From the NCBI RefSeq assembly GCF_902459485.1, contig NZ_LR699119.1:1426001-1490000 (forward strand): 64,000 bases of DNA. Direction: 5' to 3'. The notes beneath the pieces were generated by a model. That model did no database searches and was not told the origin of the DNA. It saw only the letters and a program-made list of their open reading frames with translations. Position 1 is the first letter of the stretch, and the number at the start of each line of letters is the position of its first letter. Positions 45,877-55,519 of the stretch are shown here, piece after piece. The stretch comes from Aquicella siphonis (GTDB lineage Bacteria > Pseudomonadota > Gammaproteobacteria > DSM-16500). The position numbers and the translations under genes are program-made.

Positions 45877-46662
45877 TCAGCTCAACACGTAGTCCGAATC
45901 ATAATCGACTGTCACGTTCGGATAATTGTATTTCAATACTGACAAGGCATCCTGTTCCTGCTTGGTAAGGCCCAGCTTGCGGTAGGACTTGACCATCAAC
46001 ACCAGACCATCGACAACAGCCGGCGCACCCTGGAATCTTGCCACCAAACCACTCGCGCGATTGGCGGAAGCAGCATAAGCGCGACGATTGTAGTAATATT
46101 CTCCGACCCGCAATTCGTGATTAGCCAGCACATTACGCAGATACACCATGTATTGATGCGCGGATGGTGTGTATTTGCTTGTGGGAAAGCGCACCACCAG
46201 CTCGTTGAAGTCACTGTAGGATTTTTGAATTTGCGTCAGGTCGCGTGTCGCCAGGTCAATCAGGAACATGCGTTCCAGAATCCCCATATTCTGATAATAA
46301 TCCGAAATGCCGCGCATATAATACGCATAATCCACATTGGGACTTGCGGGATGGATGCGGATAAAACGCTCCGCCGCCGCCACCGCCAGCGAGTATTCTT
46401 CTTTCATGTAATAAGCATAAATAATGTATAGCTGCGCTGACTCGGTCTCCGCGCCATAAGGATACTGCACATCCAGCGCTTCAAAACGTTTGATTGCTTC
46501 ACTATAACTTTTATCCTGCAAGGCAGACTTCCCTTTGGCGTATATCTCCCTGGCTGACTCGCCTTTATAGGCATCCGCGGGATCGGTGGTAGAAGTTGAG
46601 CAGGCAGACAGGGCGCCTGTCATCAAAACAGCAGCGCATAATAATTTTATTTTATTCTTCAT
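45877..46662 (-). CDS. bamD: Outer membrane protein assembly factor BamD
   Basis: Essential lipoprotein of the BAM complex that inserts beta-barrel proteins into the outer membrane. From MKNKIKLLCAAVLMTGALSAC it has 261 residues. The lipobox is LSAC, so the protein is acylated at that cysteine. The TPR-like repeats follow (SYSEAIKRFEALDVQYPYG, EYSLAVAAAERFIRIHP), ending before a short C-terminal helix. A start three codons upstream (MDYMKNK) is equally possible. It is divergent from rluD with about 150 bases between, as in many gammaproteobacteria. Confidence 0.95.
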   Translation of the reverse strand: MKNKIKLLCAAVLMTGALSACSTSTTDPADAYKGESAREIYAKGKSALQDKSYSEAIKRFEALDVQYPYGAETESAQLYIIYAYYMKEEYSLAVAAAERFIRIHPASPNVDYAYYMRGISDYYQNMGILERMFLIDLATRDLTQIQKSYSDFNELVVRFPTSKYTPSAHQYMVYLRNVLANHELRVGEYYYNRRAYAASANRASGLVARFQGAPAVVDGLVLMVKSYRKLGLTKQEQDALSVLKYNYPNVTVDYDSDYVLS

Positions 46663-46813
46663 ATAATCCATACCCAGTTTAAAAAACGGTAGTAAAAATG
46701 GGAGCCAGACACCCTCCCGCAAAAGCGCGGCACGCATAGTCACATTCTCGGCAATTTTTAATAGCGTCTTGGGAGGTGCATTGTAAACTAAATTCTGTCA
46801 TCATTCACCGACT

Positions 46814-47785
46814 ATGAATACCGATTCACAAAAAAAACGGCACACTTTCATTATTCCGGATATCCATGCTGACGAACGATTAGACCAGGCATTGGCCAGA
46901 CTCATGCCGGAATATTCCCGCACGCAAATCAAGGATTGGCTGGACAGCGGTTCCATTCTGATCAACGGTCTTGCGGCGAAAGGCAAAACCAGAATCAAAG
47001 GCGGCGAAACCGTCACCGCCGAAATCCCTGTTATTACGCGGCCGCACTGGGAGGCTCAGCCCATTCCCCTGAATATCGTGCATGAAGATGACGCACTGAT
47101 TCTTGTCAACAAGCCGGCGGGTCTGGTTGTCCATCCCGGCGCCGGCAATCAAGACCGCACCCTGATGAACGCGTTGCTGCATCATGATCCCGCGCTGCAA
47201 GCCCTGCCCCGAGCCGGCATTCTCCACCGCCTGGACAAGGATACCTCGGGACTGCTGATCATAGCGAAAACAGCCGCCGCGCTGAAACATTTGTCACTGC
47301 AATTAAAAAAGCGCAGCTTGCTGCGTGAATATCAGGCCATCGTTTATGGCACCATGATCAGCGGCGGCAGCGTCGACGCCCCGATCGACCGGCATCCCCT
47401 GCAACGCAAGCGCATGGCTGTTATTGACACCGGAAAGTCCGCCGTCACCCATTACCGGATTGCTGAAAAATTCAGGGCGCACACTCGATTGAAAATCCGC
47501 CTGGAAACAGGGCGCACCCATCAGATTCGTGTTCACATGGCCTATATTCGTCACCCCATTGTAGGTGACGCTGTCTACGGCGGCCGTATTCAGCTTGCGA
47601 AAGGACTGTCCGAACAACTCATCACCGCCTTGAGGCAATTCAAACGCCAGGCGCTGCACGCATTCGCGCTGGGATTGACCCATCCGGACACGGAAGAATT
47701 CATGCGCTGGGAAATTGATCTGCCGGAGGACATGAATCATCTCATCCAGGTATTACGAGAAGATTTGAACAGGAATGCCCCATGA
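46814..47785 (+). CDS. rluD: 23S rRNA pseudouridine synthase D
   Basis: Makes the pseudouridines of helix 69 in 23S rRNA, important for ribosome assembly. The 323-residue product has an N-terminal S4 RNA-binding domain (DERLDQALARLMPEYSRTQIKDWL) and the catalytic domain with HRLDKDTSGLL, whose Asp is the catalytic residue. VNKPAGLVVHPGAG and LETGRTHQIRVHM complete the family pattern. It overlaps pgeF by four bases, a widely conserved pair next to bamD. Confidence 0.95.
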   Translation: MNTDSQKKRHTFIIPDIHADERLDQALARLMPEYSRTQIKDWLDSGSILINGLAAKGKTRIKGGETVTAEIPVITRPHWEAQPIPLNIVHEDDALILVNKPAGLVVHPGAGNQDRTLMNALLHHDPALQALPRAGILHRLDKDTSGLLIIAKTAAALKHLSLQLKKRSLLREYQAIVYGTMISGGSVDAPIDRHPLQRKRMAVIDTGKSAVTHYRIAEKFRAHTRLKIRLETGRTHQIRVHMAYIRHPIVGDAVYGGRIQLAKGLSEQLITALRQFKRQALHAFALGLTHPDTEEFMRWEIDLPEDMNHLIQVLREDLNRNAP

Positions 47786-48495
47786 AATACTTACAACCCG
47801 ATTGGCCGGCGCCAAAAAATATCATGGCATACACGACCCTGCGCAGCGGTTTTGCCGGTCGTTATGCGCAGGCGGAGAATGAGACTGACCGCAGGGACGG
47901 CAGCAGTCAGTTACAAACGTGGTTACAACTTCCCCAGCCGCCAGTGTGGCTGAAGCAGACACATGGAACCGTTGTGGTGGCAGCCGCGCCAGAAAACCTT
48001 GACCGTGAAGCAGATGCATCCTTTGCATTTGAACCAGGCCAGGTGTGTGCAATACTGACCGCAGACTGTCTCCCCATTCTGATTTGCAATAAACAGGGGA
48101 CGCGGGTTGCGGCGGTTCACGCGGGATGGCGCGGCCTTGCGGCAGGCATTGTCGAAGCCACCCTGGCTGCGATTCAGCAGCCCGCCCAGGATTTGCTGGT
48201 TTGGTTAGGCCCGGCGATAGGCCCTGGCAAGTTTGAAGTGGGTGAGGACGTTTTCCATGCATTTACCCGCTATCACCCGGGTTCCACCACCGCATTCGCG
48301 CCCTGCGCGCCTGGAAAATGGCTGGCCAACCTCTACGACCTGGCACGTATGCGGTTAAGTTTATCAGGTGTAACAAATACTTACGGAGGAGACTTCTGCA
48401 CCTACAGCCAGCCAGACCTGTTTTATTCCTATCGCCGCGATAAAGGCAATACCGGGCGTATGGCAAGCCTGATCTGGATGAATCCCCGGGTATAA
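47782..48495 (+). CDS. pgeF: Peptidoglycan editing factor PgeF (YfiH, laccase-fold)
   Basis: Member of the YfiH/DUF152 family. In E. coli the protein removes wrongly incorporated L-Ser from UDP-MurNAc peptide precursors, and relatives have purine nucleoside activity. The 237-residue product shows the metal and active-site motifs LKQTHGTVVV, ILTADCLPILI and AVHAGWRGLAAGI, and ends with FYSYRRDKGNTGRMASLIW. The start overlaps the rluD stop (ATGA), implying translational coupling. Confidence 0.93.
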   Translation: MKYLQPDWPAPKNIMAYTTLRSGFAGRYAQAENETDRRDGSSQLQTWLQLPQPPVWLKQTHGTVVVAAAPENLDREADASFAFEPGQVCAILTADCLPILICNKQGTRVAAVHAGWRGLAAGIVEATLAAIQQPAQDLLVWLGPAIGPGKFEVGEDVFHAFTRYHPGSTTAFAPCAPGKWLANLYDLARMRLSLSGVTNTYGGDFCTYSQPDLFYSYRRDKGNTGRMASLIWMNPRV

Positions 48496-48636
48496 TCCAG
48501 CCGTGACCGCACCCGTCATGCGCAGGAATATCTGTGGATTGGCAAAATTTAATGATAATATATTGAACTCCCTACCGCTCCATGAGTTGAAAGTGCCAGG
48601 GAGTCTGACTGGTCTAGAAATGTGAGGAAATAGCTT

Positions 48637-50001
48637 ATGAAAATAGTTTCGCGTGCATCCTTGAGCATGATGATCATGCTGGTGTCCCTGATCATTTGCA
48701 CAACCGGGTATTCCTCGATTCCCGTCCAGAACAGTCTTGCCCCCATGCTGAAAACCGTACTGCCCTCGGTTGTGAATATCAAAGCCGATATCAAAATCAC
48801 TGACATCAACACCTTGCGGGAATTACAAAAACAGCGCAGCAAAAACAAGGACATGGATGACCAGGATCCGGGTTCATTCGTTTCTGTGGGATCCGGTGTG
48901 ATTGTCGATGCCAAAAACGGCTATATCCTCACCAACGCACACGTTGTGGCTGATGCCCAGACCGTCACGATTACCCTGAGTGACGGCCATCATTACACCG
49001 CGAAAATATTGGGCATGGACAAGCCGTCCGATATTGCGTTGCTGCAAATTAGCGCCAAAAATCTGAGCGCCATACAGATGGGTAATTCCAATGATCTCAA
49101 GGTTGGTGATTTCGTTGCCGCCATTGGTAATCCATTCGGCCTGAACCAGACTGTGACCTCCGGTATAGTCAGCGCGCTGGGCCGCACGACACTGGGCATA
49201 GAAAACTATGAAAATTTCATTCAGACTGACGCGCCCATCAACCCGGGCAACTCCGGCGGCGCGCTGATCAACACCCAAGGCCAGCTCGTCGGCATTAACA
49301 CAGCCATTCTCGCCCCCGATCGTGGCAGCATAGGAATCGGTTTCGCCATTCCGGCCAACATGGCAAAAAGCGTCATGCTGCAGCTCCTGGAATATGGCAA
49401 CGTGAAGCGCGGTGTGCTGGGCATAGGCGCGCAAGACATCACGCCGGAACTCGCGAGCGCTTTTAACATCAACGATGCGAAAGGCGCGGCGGTAACGCAA
49501 ATCCTGCCAAATTCGCCGGCAGAACAGGCGGGCGTCCAGGTAGGCGACATTATTACTTCCATCAACGGCGCTGAAATCAAGAGCGCCAGCGATGTGGTCA
49601 ATACGATAGGCTTCCTGCGCGTGGATTCAAAAGTCAATCTGAGCGTGTTGCGCAACAACAAACCTATCACCATCAACGTGACCTTGTCTGACTCCAAGAA
49701 ACGCAAGCTGCTCGTGGCGCAAAAAGATCCCTTCCTTTATGGTGTGGGGTTGAAAAACTTCAGCGTACTGAGCCCGGTCCACGGTAACGTACAAGCTGTG
49801 CTGGTTGCCTCTGTGGAACGTGACAGCAATTCCTGGCATTCAGATTTGCGGCCCGGGGATGTCATCACTTCCGTAAATCAGCATAAGATTAACAATATTG
49901 ATGAGTTAAAAACTGCAACAGCCAAATCAGGCAAGGAATTATTGCTGAATGTATTGCGCGGTTCCAGTGCGATATTTCTGGTCATCAACAAGGAATCCTG
50001 A
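48637..50001 (+). CDS. degQ: Periplasmic serine protease, DegP/DegQ (HtrA) family
   Basis: Degrades or refolds misfolded envelope proteins. The 454-residue product has an N-terminal signal sequence ending near TTGYSS. The catalytic triad is complete: His in TNAHVV (about 102), Asp in SDIALLQ (about 132) and Ser in NPGNSGGAL (about 206). Two PDZ domains follow; the first is clear (GAAVTQILPNSPAEQAGVQ) and the second diverged. DegP and DegQ cannot be separated by sequence alone. The Q-linker after the signal peptide is short, closer to DegQ. A stem-loop lies about 65 bases downstream. Confidence 0.92.
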   Translation: MKIVSRASLSMMIMLVSLIICTTGYSSIPVQNSLAPMLKTVLPSVVNIKADIKITDINTLRELQKQRSKNKDMDDQDPGSFVSVGSGVIVDAKNGYILTNAHVVADAQTVTITLSDGHHYTAKILGMDKPSDIALLQISAKNLSAIQMGNSNDLKVGDFVAAIGNPFGLNQTVTSGIVSALGRTTLGIENYENFIQTDAPINPGNSGGALINTQGQLVGINTAILAPDRGSIGIGFAIPANMAKSVMLQLLEYGNVKRGVLGIGAQDITPELASAFNINDAKGAAVTQILPNSPAEQAGVQVGDIITSINGAEIKSASDVVNTIGFLRVDSKVNLSVLRNNKPITINVTLSDSKKRKLLVAQKDPFLYGVGLKNFSVLSPVHGNVQAVLVASVERDSNSWHSDLRPGDVITSVNQHKINNIDELKTATAKSGKELLLNVLRGSSAIFLVINKES

Positions 50002-50067
50002 TTGTAAAATCTCTCTGGACAATGGAAAATGTCCGGCTAACCGTACCAGAAGGCATGAAGACAGGCA

Positions 50068-50088
50068 CCGGGCTTTAGACAAGCCCGG
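50068..50088 (+). terminator. Stem-loop downstream of the HtrA protease gene
   Basis: CCGGGCTT (50068-50075) and AAGCCCGG (50081-50088) form a perfect 8-bp stem with a 5-base loop. The following bases are only moderately T-rich (CCATATCTTCTT). It probably separates the protease transcript from the efflux operon. Confidence 0.5.
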
Positions 50089-50167
50089 CCATATCTTCTT
50101 GAGGTCCGGCCTCTCATCACAACAATGAATTTGAGTGTAATAATAAAAATCCAGGAGCCATTCCGTC

Positions 50168-51268
50168 ATGTCCAGACCCATGTCAAAAATGCTGATTTAT
50201 ACCGGCATTTTTTTCGCCATCCTCTTCGGTATTTACGGTGTGAAAAAAATCCTGTTCATGTGGTATATGTCGCATTATCAGCCGCCTGCGGTCACCATTT
50301 CCGAAACCACTGCCAAGCGCATGGCCTGGCAGTCTTACCTTAACGCGGTCGGAACATTAAATGCCGTTAACGGCGTTGATCTTTCCTCCGAAGCCGCAGG
50401 TATCATTGAAGAGCTGCGGTTTAATTCCGGACAATATGTCAGAAAAGGCGACGTCATCCTCTCCATGCGCTCACATAACGAGCAGGCGACGCTCAAGAAC
50501 AATCAGGCCACTCTTCAGCTGGCACGAATCAATTATGAACGGGAAAAAACCCTGTTTGATAAACACGTCTCTTCGAAGGCGGCCCTGGACTCACGCTATG
50601 CGGAACTATTGAGAGCACAAGCCGGCGTCGAATCTGCCCAGGCTCAAATCCAGCAAAAAACCATCACGGCGCCATTCGATGGCAGACTGGGCATAAGACA
50701 GGTCAACCTGGGGCAATATGTATCGCCCGGCACAGTCCTGGTGACATTGCAGTCACTCGATCCCTTATATGTTTCGTTCAGTCTGCCGGAACAATACCTG
50801 GCTGATTTATATCTGGGACAAAACATAGATGTCAGCGTGAATTTTGGAAAGGGCAAAACGGTTCAGGGCACCATCACAGCCATCAATTCCAAGGTGGAAC
50901 CCAGTTCCCGCAATGTACTGGTGCAAGCCACCATTCCCAACCCGAATTATCAGCTTTATCCGGGTATGTACGGCCTGGTAAAAATCTGGCTGAAAAAAGA
51001 CAAGGAAATGCCGGTGGTGGTACCGCAGACCGCCATCTCATACAGTCTGAGCGGAGATTACGTTTTCATTATTAAGAATGAATCGGATAACAAAAATGAA
51101 AAAAACCTGCATGTCTATCGTCAGTATGTCAAGGTTGGCGAGCGTCGCGACAGTGAAGCGACCATTCTCGAAGGGTTGAAGCCCGGCGACAGTGTCGTCA
51201 CTTCCGGACAGCTGAAATTGCAGAATGGAACCCGCGTCGTAATTGATAACAGCGTGGAACTGTCATGA
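50168..51268 (+). CDS. RND efflux periplasmic adaptor subunit
   Basis: Membrane fusion protein of a tripartite efflux pump, 366 residues. It has one N-terminal membrane helix (YTGIFFAILFGIYGVKKILF), then a lipoyl-type segment (IIEELRFNSGQYVRKGDVIL). A coiled-coil hairpin with many Gln/Ala heptads follows, then the second half-lipoyl TITAPFDGRLGIRQVNLGQYVSPG and a beta-barrel domain. It overlaps the pump gene by four bases, so both are co-translated. The adaptor keeps an uncleaved anchor instead of a lipobox. No outer-membrane channel gene follows, so a TolC-like protein encoded elsewhere must complete the pump. Confidence 0.92.
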   Translation: MSRPMSKMLIYTGIFFAILFGIYGVKKILFMWYMSHYQPPAVTISETTAKRMAWQSYLNAVGTLNAVNGVDLSSEAAGIIEELRFNSGQYVRKGDVILSMRSHNEQATLKNNQATLQLARINYEREKTLFDKHVSSKAALDSRYAELLRAQAGVESAQAQIQQKTITAPFDGRLGIRQVNLGQYVSPGTVLVTLQSLDPLYVSFSLPEQYLADLYLGQNIDVSVNFGKGKTVQGTITAINSKVEPSSRNVLVQATIPNPNYQLYPGMYGLVKIWLKKDKEMPVVVPQTAISYSLSGDYVFIIKNESDNKNEKNLHVYRQYVKVGERRDSEATILEGLKPGDSVVTSGQLKLQNGTRVVIDNSVELS

Positions 51269-54200
51269 TGAATTTTACAGATCTTTTTATTAAACGTCCC
51301 GTGCTTGCCTGCGTGGTCAGCCTTATGATTCTGTTATTCGGATTGCGCGCGCTGGGCACGCTGGAATTGCGTCAATTTCCAAAAATGGAAAACAGTGTCA
51401 TTACCATCATGACCGCATATCCTGGAGCAAGCTCAGACCTGATCCAGGGATTCATCACCAGTCCCATTGAAAAGTCCGTTGCAAGCGCGGACGGCATAGA
51501 CTACCTGACTTCACAGAGTGTGGACGGACTAAGCAGTATCACCGCCTATATCCGCCTGAATTATGATCCCAATGTCGCCATGACCGACATCATGTCCAAA
51601 GTCTCCCAGGTCAGCAACCAGCTGCCCAAGGAAAGCAATCAGCCTGTCATTCAGAAATCATCCGGGGGACATACGGATCTGATGTATATTGGCTATAGCA
51701 GCAAACTGATGTCCAATGTGCAGATTACTGATTATCTGTCCCGCGTGGTTCAGCCCAAATTGCAAACCGTGGCCGGCGTCGCCAATGCCGAAATATTGGG
51801 CGGCAAAGTCTATGCCATGCGTGTGTGGCTGAATGCTGAAAAAATGGCATCGCTGCATGTCTCTGCGACTGATGTCACCACCGCCCTGCAAAAACAGAAT
51901 TTTCAAACCGCGGCCGGACAAACAAAGGGCAAATATGTCTTGTTTAACATCAATGCCAAGACAAACCTGGAAAACCCTGAACAATTCCGGGAAATCCTCA
52001 TCAAAAACCAGAATGGCGCGTTGATACGCCTCAAGGACATAGGCACGGTTGAGTTGGGAGCCGCCAACGAAGATTCCTCGGTGAAGTTTAACGGCAAAAA
52101 CGGTGTATTCATTGGAATCAAATCGGTGCCCACCGCAAACCCGCTTACCGTCATCGACGATGTAAAAAAACTGCTTCCCGAAATCGCACAGAATTATCCT
52201 CCCGCTTTGGAAAGCCGTATTGTTTATGACAGCACGGAATATATTCGCAGCTCTATTCATGAAGTCATTACCAGTATCGTGGAAGCAACCTTAATCGTGA
52301 TACTGGTGATCTTTGCTTTTATCGGCGCGGCTCAGGCCGTTGTAATACCGGTCATCACCATCCCCTTGTCCTTGATCGGTGTTTGTTCTCTCATGTATGC
52401 GATGGGTTATTCCATCAACCTGCTAACTCTCCTCGCCATGGTGATAGCCATCGGCCTTGTGGTGGACGATGCCATCGTCGTGGTGGAAAATATCTACCGG
52501 CATATCGAGGAAGGCCTGACCCCCTATGAAGCGGCACTGACCGGCGCACGGGAAATTGCCGGGCCCATCATCTCCATGACCACCACTCTGGCGGCTGTTT
52601 ATGCGCCCATCGGGTTCATGACAGGCCTGACAGGCGCATTATTCAAGGAATTCGCCTTTACACTGGCGTTTGCTGTCATTCTCTCCGGTATTATTGCCCT
52701 CACGCTCTCCCCCATGATGTGTTCAAAAATCCTGAACTCCAGCATGATGCAGCAACGCTTGGTCCGATATATTGACGGCGTATTTGAAAACCTCAGACAC
52801 AGATATGCGCGCAAGTTACGGACCGTGCTTGAATACCGCAAGGTAGCAGCCGTGTTTGCAGGATTGATGCTCGCGGGCTGTCTGCTCGTCGCCGCGACAA
52901 CACCCACCGAGCTCGCGCCCGATGAAGATCAGAGCATTGTGTTTTTATCCATGGCAACGCCCAAATATGCCAATCTGGATTACACGGAAAAATTTACTGA
53001 CAAACTCACTCCGATTTTTAAATCCATTCCGGAAACGCAGGACTTTTTTGTCGTCAACGGCAATGGATCTGTCAACAGCGCCATCTCCGGACTGATCTTG
53101 AAACCCTGGAACGAGCGCAAGAAATCTCAAGCCAACGTTTTGGAGCAATTGCAGCCGCGTCTTAAAAATATTGCCGGGCTGAACGCCGTGGCATTTCCCC
53201 TGCCCTCCCTGCCGGGAAACCAGAGCGGCCTGCCAGTGCAATTCGTTGTTACCTCGACGGAAGATGCCGCCCTCATCTACCAAGTCCTGAGCAAATTAAT
53301 GGAATCCGCCAGGAAAAGCGGTTTATTTATCTATGTAGACACCGATCTGAAATTTGAAAAACCCACGCTGGAAGTTCATATAGACAATAACAAGGCGGCC
53401 AGCATGGGTATCAGCATGCAAAATGTAGGGACATCGCTCGCCGCGCTGTTAGGCGGGAATTACTCCAACCGTTTCAGCGCATATGGCCAGAGTTACGAAG
53501 TCATCCCCCAGGTATTCCGCACAGACCGTTTTAACCCGGAAAAAATCAATGATTATTATATTACGACGGAAACCGGCAGTTCCGTACCGTTATCCAGTAT
53601 AGTTACACTGAACACCTCAACCCAGGCGAATGAATTGTATCATTTCCAGCAGCTCAATTCGGCCACGCTTTCCGCCATGATGATGCCGGGCAAATCCATA
53701 CCTGAAGGTTTGAGTTTTTTACAAAAGGAAGCCGGGAAAATCTTTCCCGCCGGATTCAGCTATGATTTTGCCGGCCAGTCTCGTCAGCTGATTCAGGAAG
53801 GCAATACCATGTTATATACCTTCTTTTTCGCGCTGATCATCATCTATCTTGTCCTGTCGGCCCAGTTCGAAAGTTTTCGCGATCCACTTATCATTCTGAT
53901 CAGCGTGCCTCTGTCTGTCATAGGCGCGTTACTGCCTTTGCATCTTGGGCTGGCAAAATTGAATATTTATACCGGAATCGGCCTGGTCACACTTATTGGC
54001 TTAATCAGCAAACATGGAATCCTGATTGTTGAATTCGCAAACCAGCTTCAGGCGCAGGAAGGTTTGAGCATTCACGATGCCATCATCAAGTCCGCGACAT
54101 TGCGACTGCGGCCCATCTTGATGACAACCGTGGCCATGGTGTTAGGTGTATTTCCATTGATTCTGGCAAGCGGAGCCGGCGCTTCAAGCCGCTTTGACAT

Positions 54201-54351
54201 CGGGCTGGTCATCGCGTTTGGCATGACCATAGGCACTGGTTTCACGCTCTTTATTGTTCCAACCATGTATACCTATCTGGCCAGACGCGTTGCGCATGTC
54301 GCGGCCATAGACAAGCTCCAGACACATACGATAAAGGAAGCCGCTACGTAA
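51265..54351 (+). CDS. RND efflux transporter permease (AcrB/MexB type)
   Basis: Proton-driven inner-membrane pump of 1028 residues, the usual length for the HAE-1 family. The first helix begins FIKRPVLACVVSLMILLFGL. The proton-relay aspartates are in GLVVDDAIVVVENIYRHIEEG, in the fourth membrane helix. Two large periplasmic loops and twelve membrane segments can be traced, ending with FGMTIGTGFTLFIVPTMY. Substrates cannot be predicted, but multidrug or lipid-like molecules are typical. It forms an operon with the adaptor at 50168. A long T run lies near 54400 without a proper stem before it. Confidence 0.95.
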   Translation: MMNFTDLFIKRPVLACVVSLMILLFGLRALGTLELRQFPKMENSVITIMTAYPGASSDLIQGFITSPIEKSVASADGIDYLTSQSVDGLSSITAYIRLNYDPNVAMTDIMSKVSQVSNQLPKESNQPVIQKSSGGHTDLMYIGYSSKLMSNVQITDYLSRVVQPKLQTVAGVANAEILGGKVYAMRVWLNAEKMASLHVSATDVTTALQKQNFQTAAGQTKGKYVLFNINAKTNLENPEQFREILIKNQNGALIRLKDIGTVELGAANEDSSVKFNGKNGVFIGIKSVPTANPLTVIDDVKKLLPEIAQNYPPALESRIVYDSTEYIRSSIHEVITSIVEATLIVILVIFAFIGAAQAVVIPVITIPLSLIGVCSLMYAMGYSINLLTLLAMVIAIGLVVDDAIVVVENIYRHIEEGLTPYEAALTGAREIAGPIISMTTTLAAVYAPIGFMTGLTGALFKEFAFTLAFAVILSGIIALTLSPMMCSKILNSSMMQQRLVRYIDGVFENLRHRYARKLRTVLEYRKVAAVFAGLMLAGCLLVAATTPTELAPDEDQSIVFLSMATPKYANLDYTEKFTDKLTPIFKSIPETQDFFVVNGNGSVNSAISGLILKPWNERKKSQANVLEQLQPRLKNIAGLNAVAFPLPSLPGNQSGLPVQFVVTSTEDAALIYQVLSKLMESARKSGLFIYVDTDLKFEKPTLEVHIDNNKAASMGISMQNVGTSLAALLGGNYSNRFSAYGQSYEVIPQVFRTDRFNPEKINDYYITTETGSSVPLSSIVTLNTSTQANELYHFQQLNSATLSAMMMPGKSIPEGLSFLQKEAGKIFPAGFSYDFAGQSRQLIQEGNTMLYTFFFALIIIYLVLSAQFESFRDPLIILISVPLSVIGALLPLHLGLAKLNIYTGIGLVTLIGLISKHGILIVEFANQLQAQEGLSIHDAIIKSATLRLRPILMTTVAMVLGVFPLILASGAGASSRFDIGLVIAFGMTIGTGFTLFIVPTMYTYLARRVAHVAAIDKLQTHTIKEAAT

Positions 54352-54475
54352 GTAATAATCGAGATAAAACCCTGTTGAAAGCAAGCTGAACGCAGATGTG
54401 TTTTTTTTTGCATGCTCACACCGCAGCAGAAACCCTCTGCCGCAGCATGATGATGCATTTAGGCAAAAACATTGA

Positions 54476-55336
54476 TCAAGAACGCTTAACTTTCATTCCC
54501 TTGGATTCCTGATGCTGCTTCATATGATCGTAGATTTTTTCCGCCGCCTCAATCACGACACCTGTCGCCGCTCCCTGGATGCCCATGCGCAAGGCTGTAG
54601 TCTTGAAAAACCCGCGGTAAAACCTTGCCAGACCACCTTCACGGCATAACGAAACCGCTTCAGGTATCAAACGGCTTCCATTCAGTTTCTGGTTATTGGC
54701 AATCACAGAAAGAGGATTGCTGAAAATAGCGCCAAAAAATCCGGCAAGACTGCCGGCCAGCAGCGGATTAGGTACGACGCTTGAAATAATCGGAAGCATG
54801 CCGAAGAATGCGCCGAACTGCACGCCATCACGCAATGCTGTCGAGTGCACCCTGCGGAATAACGCTTTCCAGTCTAACTCTCTGATCTGGGAGACAGGCT
54901 GGTTATTGTAACGCAGCGCCTTGATGACTGAGACAGGGCTAGTCACATAGACGGTTAAAATACCTGCGAAAAAGCCGGCCAGTTTGGGATTAAAAGCGGA
55001 ATCCGGATTGATTTCTTGCAGCCGTTGTTCAAAGAAGGCCTTGGCCGGGAACATGAATATGTTTTTCAAGGAAGCATTGACGATACCTGGAAAATAACCG
55101 GAAAACGGTTTTCTGAAGGCAGTAGACAAAGCCAGGGAAAACGAAGGTGATGCATGACCATGCATGGTCTGGTAGGCAAACGCAATTTTGTCAACCGGAA
55201 AAGTCAGTGTTGAAGAAACAGGGCCAACCATGAGTCCGGTGAATATCGCTTTCATATAATAATGAAAAAATCCTTTCTCGGACGCTTTTGCAGCCAATGG
55301 AATGGATGACTCGCTTGATCTTCTGGTATTGCTCAT
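54476..55336 (-). CDS. Mitochondrial carrier (SLC25)-like protein
   Basis: A 286-residue protein with the three-fold repeat layout of eukaryotic mitochondrial carriers. Carrier signature regions occur three times: FPVDKIAFAYQ (47-56), SPVSVIKALRYNNQ (133-146) and NPLSVIANNQ (207-216). The segments between end in YFPGIVNASLKNIFMF and FYRGFFKTTALRMG, like the carrier matrix-helix motifs. The signatures are degenerate: only the first keeps the Asp, and their Lys positions vary. A Ser/Arg-rich stretch of about 25 residues precedes the first helix. Legionella LncP is a known Dot/Icm-delivered carrier, so a host-mitochondria-directed role is possible here. The start follows GAGGAG. Confidence 0.78.
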   Translation of the reverse strand: MSNTRRSSESSIPLAAKASEKGFFHYYMKAIFTGLMVGPVSSTLTFPVDKIAFAYQTMHGHASPSFSLALSTAFRKPFSGYFPGIVNASLKNIFMFPAKAFFEQRLQEINPDSAFNPKLAGFFAGILTVYVTSPVSVIKALRYNNQPVSQIRELDWKALFRRVHSTALRDGVQFGAFFGMLPIISSVVPNPLLAGSLAGFFGAIFSNPLSVIANNQKLNGSRLIPEAVSLCREGGLARFYRGFFKTTALRMGIQGAATGVVIEAAEKIYDHMKQHQESKGMKVKRS

Positions 55337-55395
55337 AATCTCCTCGGCTTTTGCTTTTTAATAGTTTTGGCTGGCCGGCATTATATAGAATTCAC

Positions 55396-55416
55396 ATTAA
55401 AATGACCTTAAGAATC
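55396..55416. promoter_or_regulatory. PmrA-box-like TTAA direct repeat upstream of the carrier-like gene
   Basis: TTAA at 55397-55400 and 55408-55411 have starts 11 bp apart, the spacing reported for PmrA half-sites in Legionella and Coxiella. The second half-site reads CTTAAG, close to the cTTAAT consensus. It lies in the gap between the carrier-like gene (minus) and the 75-codon gene (plus). The same spacing occurs between the two paralogs near 7.4 kb. Confidence 0.28.
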
Positions 55417-55519
55417 TTGGTCTTGTCCCTGTTGTTGTCATCCGCCATACAGAGCTTGAAAGATGGATAAATTCGTTATAGGTTTAAGACTTATCTAAAT
55501 AATTGAGGAGGTATGCACC

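Noticed and set aside
54352-54475. Intrinsic terminator for the RND operon at the T9 run near 54403-54411
   Set aside because: No adequate GC-rich stem directly precedes the T run. The nearby GCAGA...CTGC stem lies after it.
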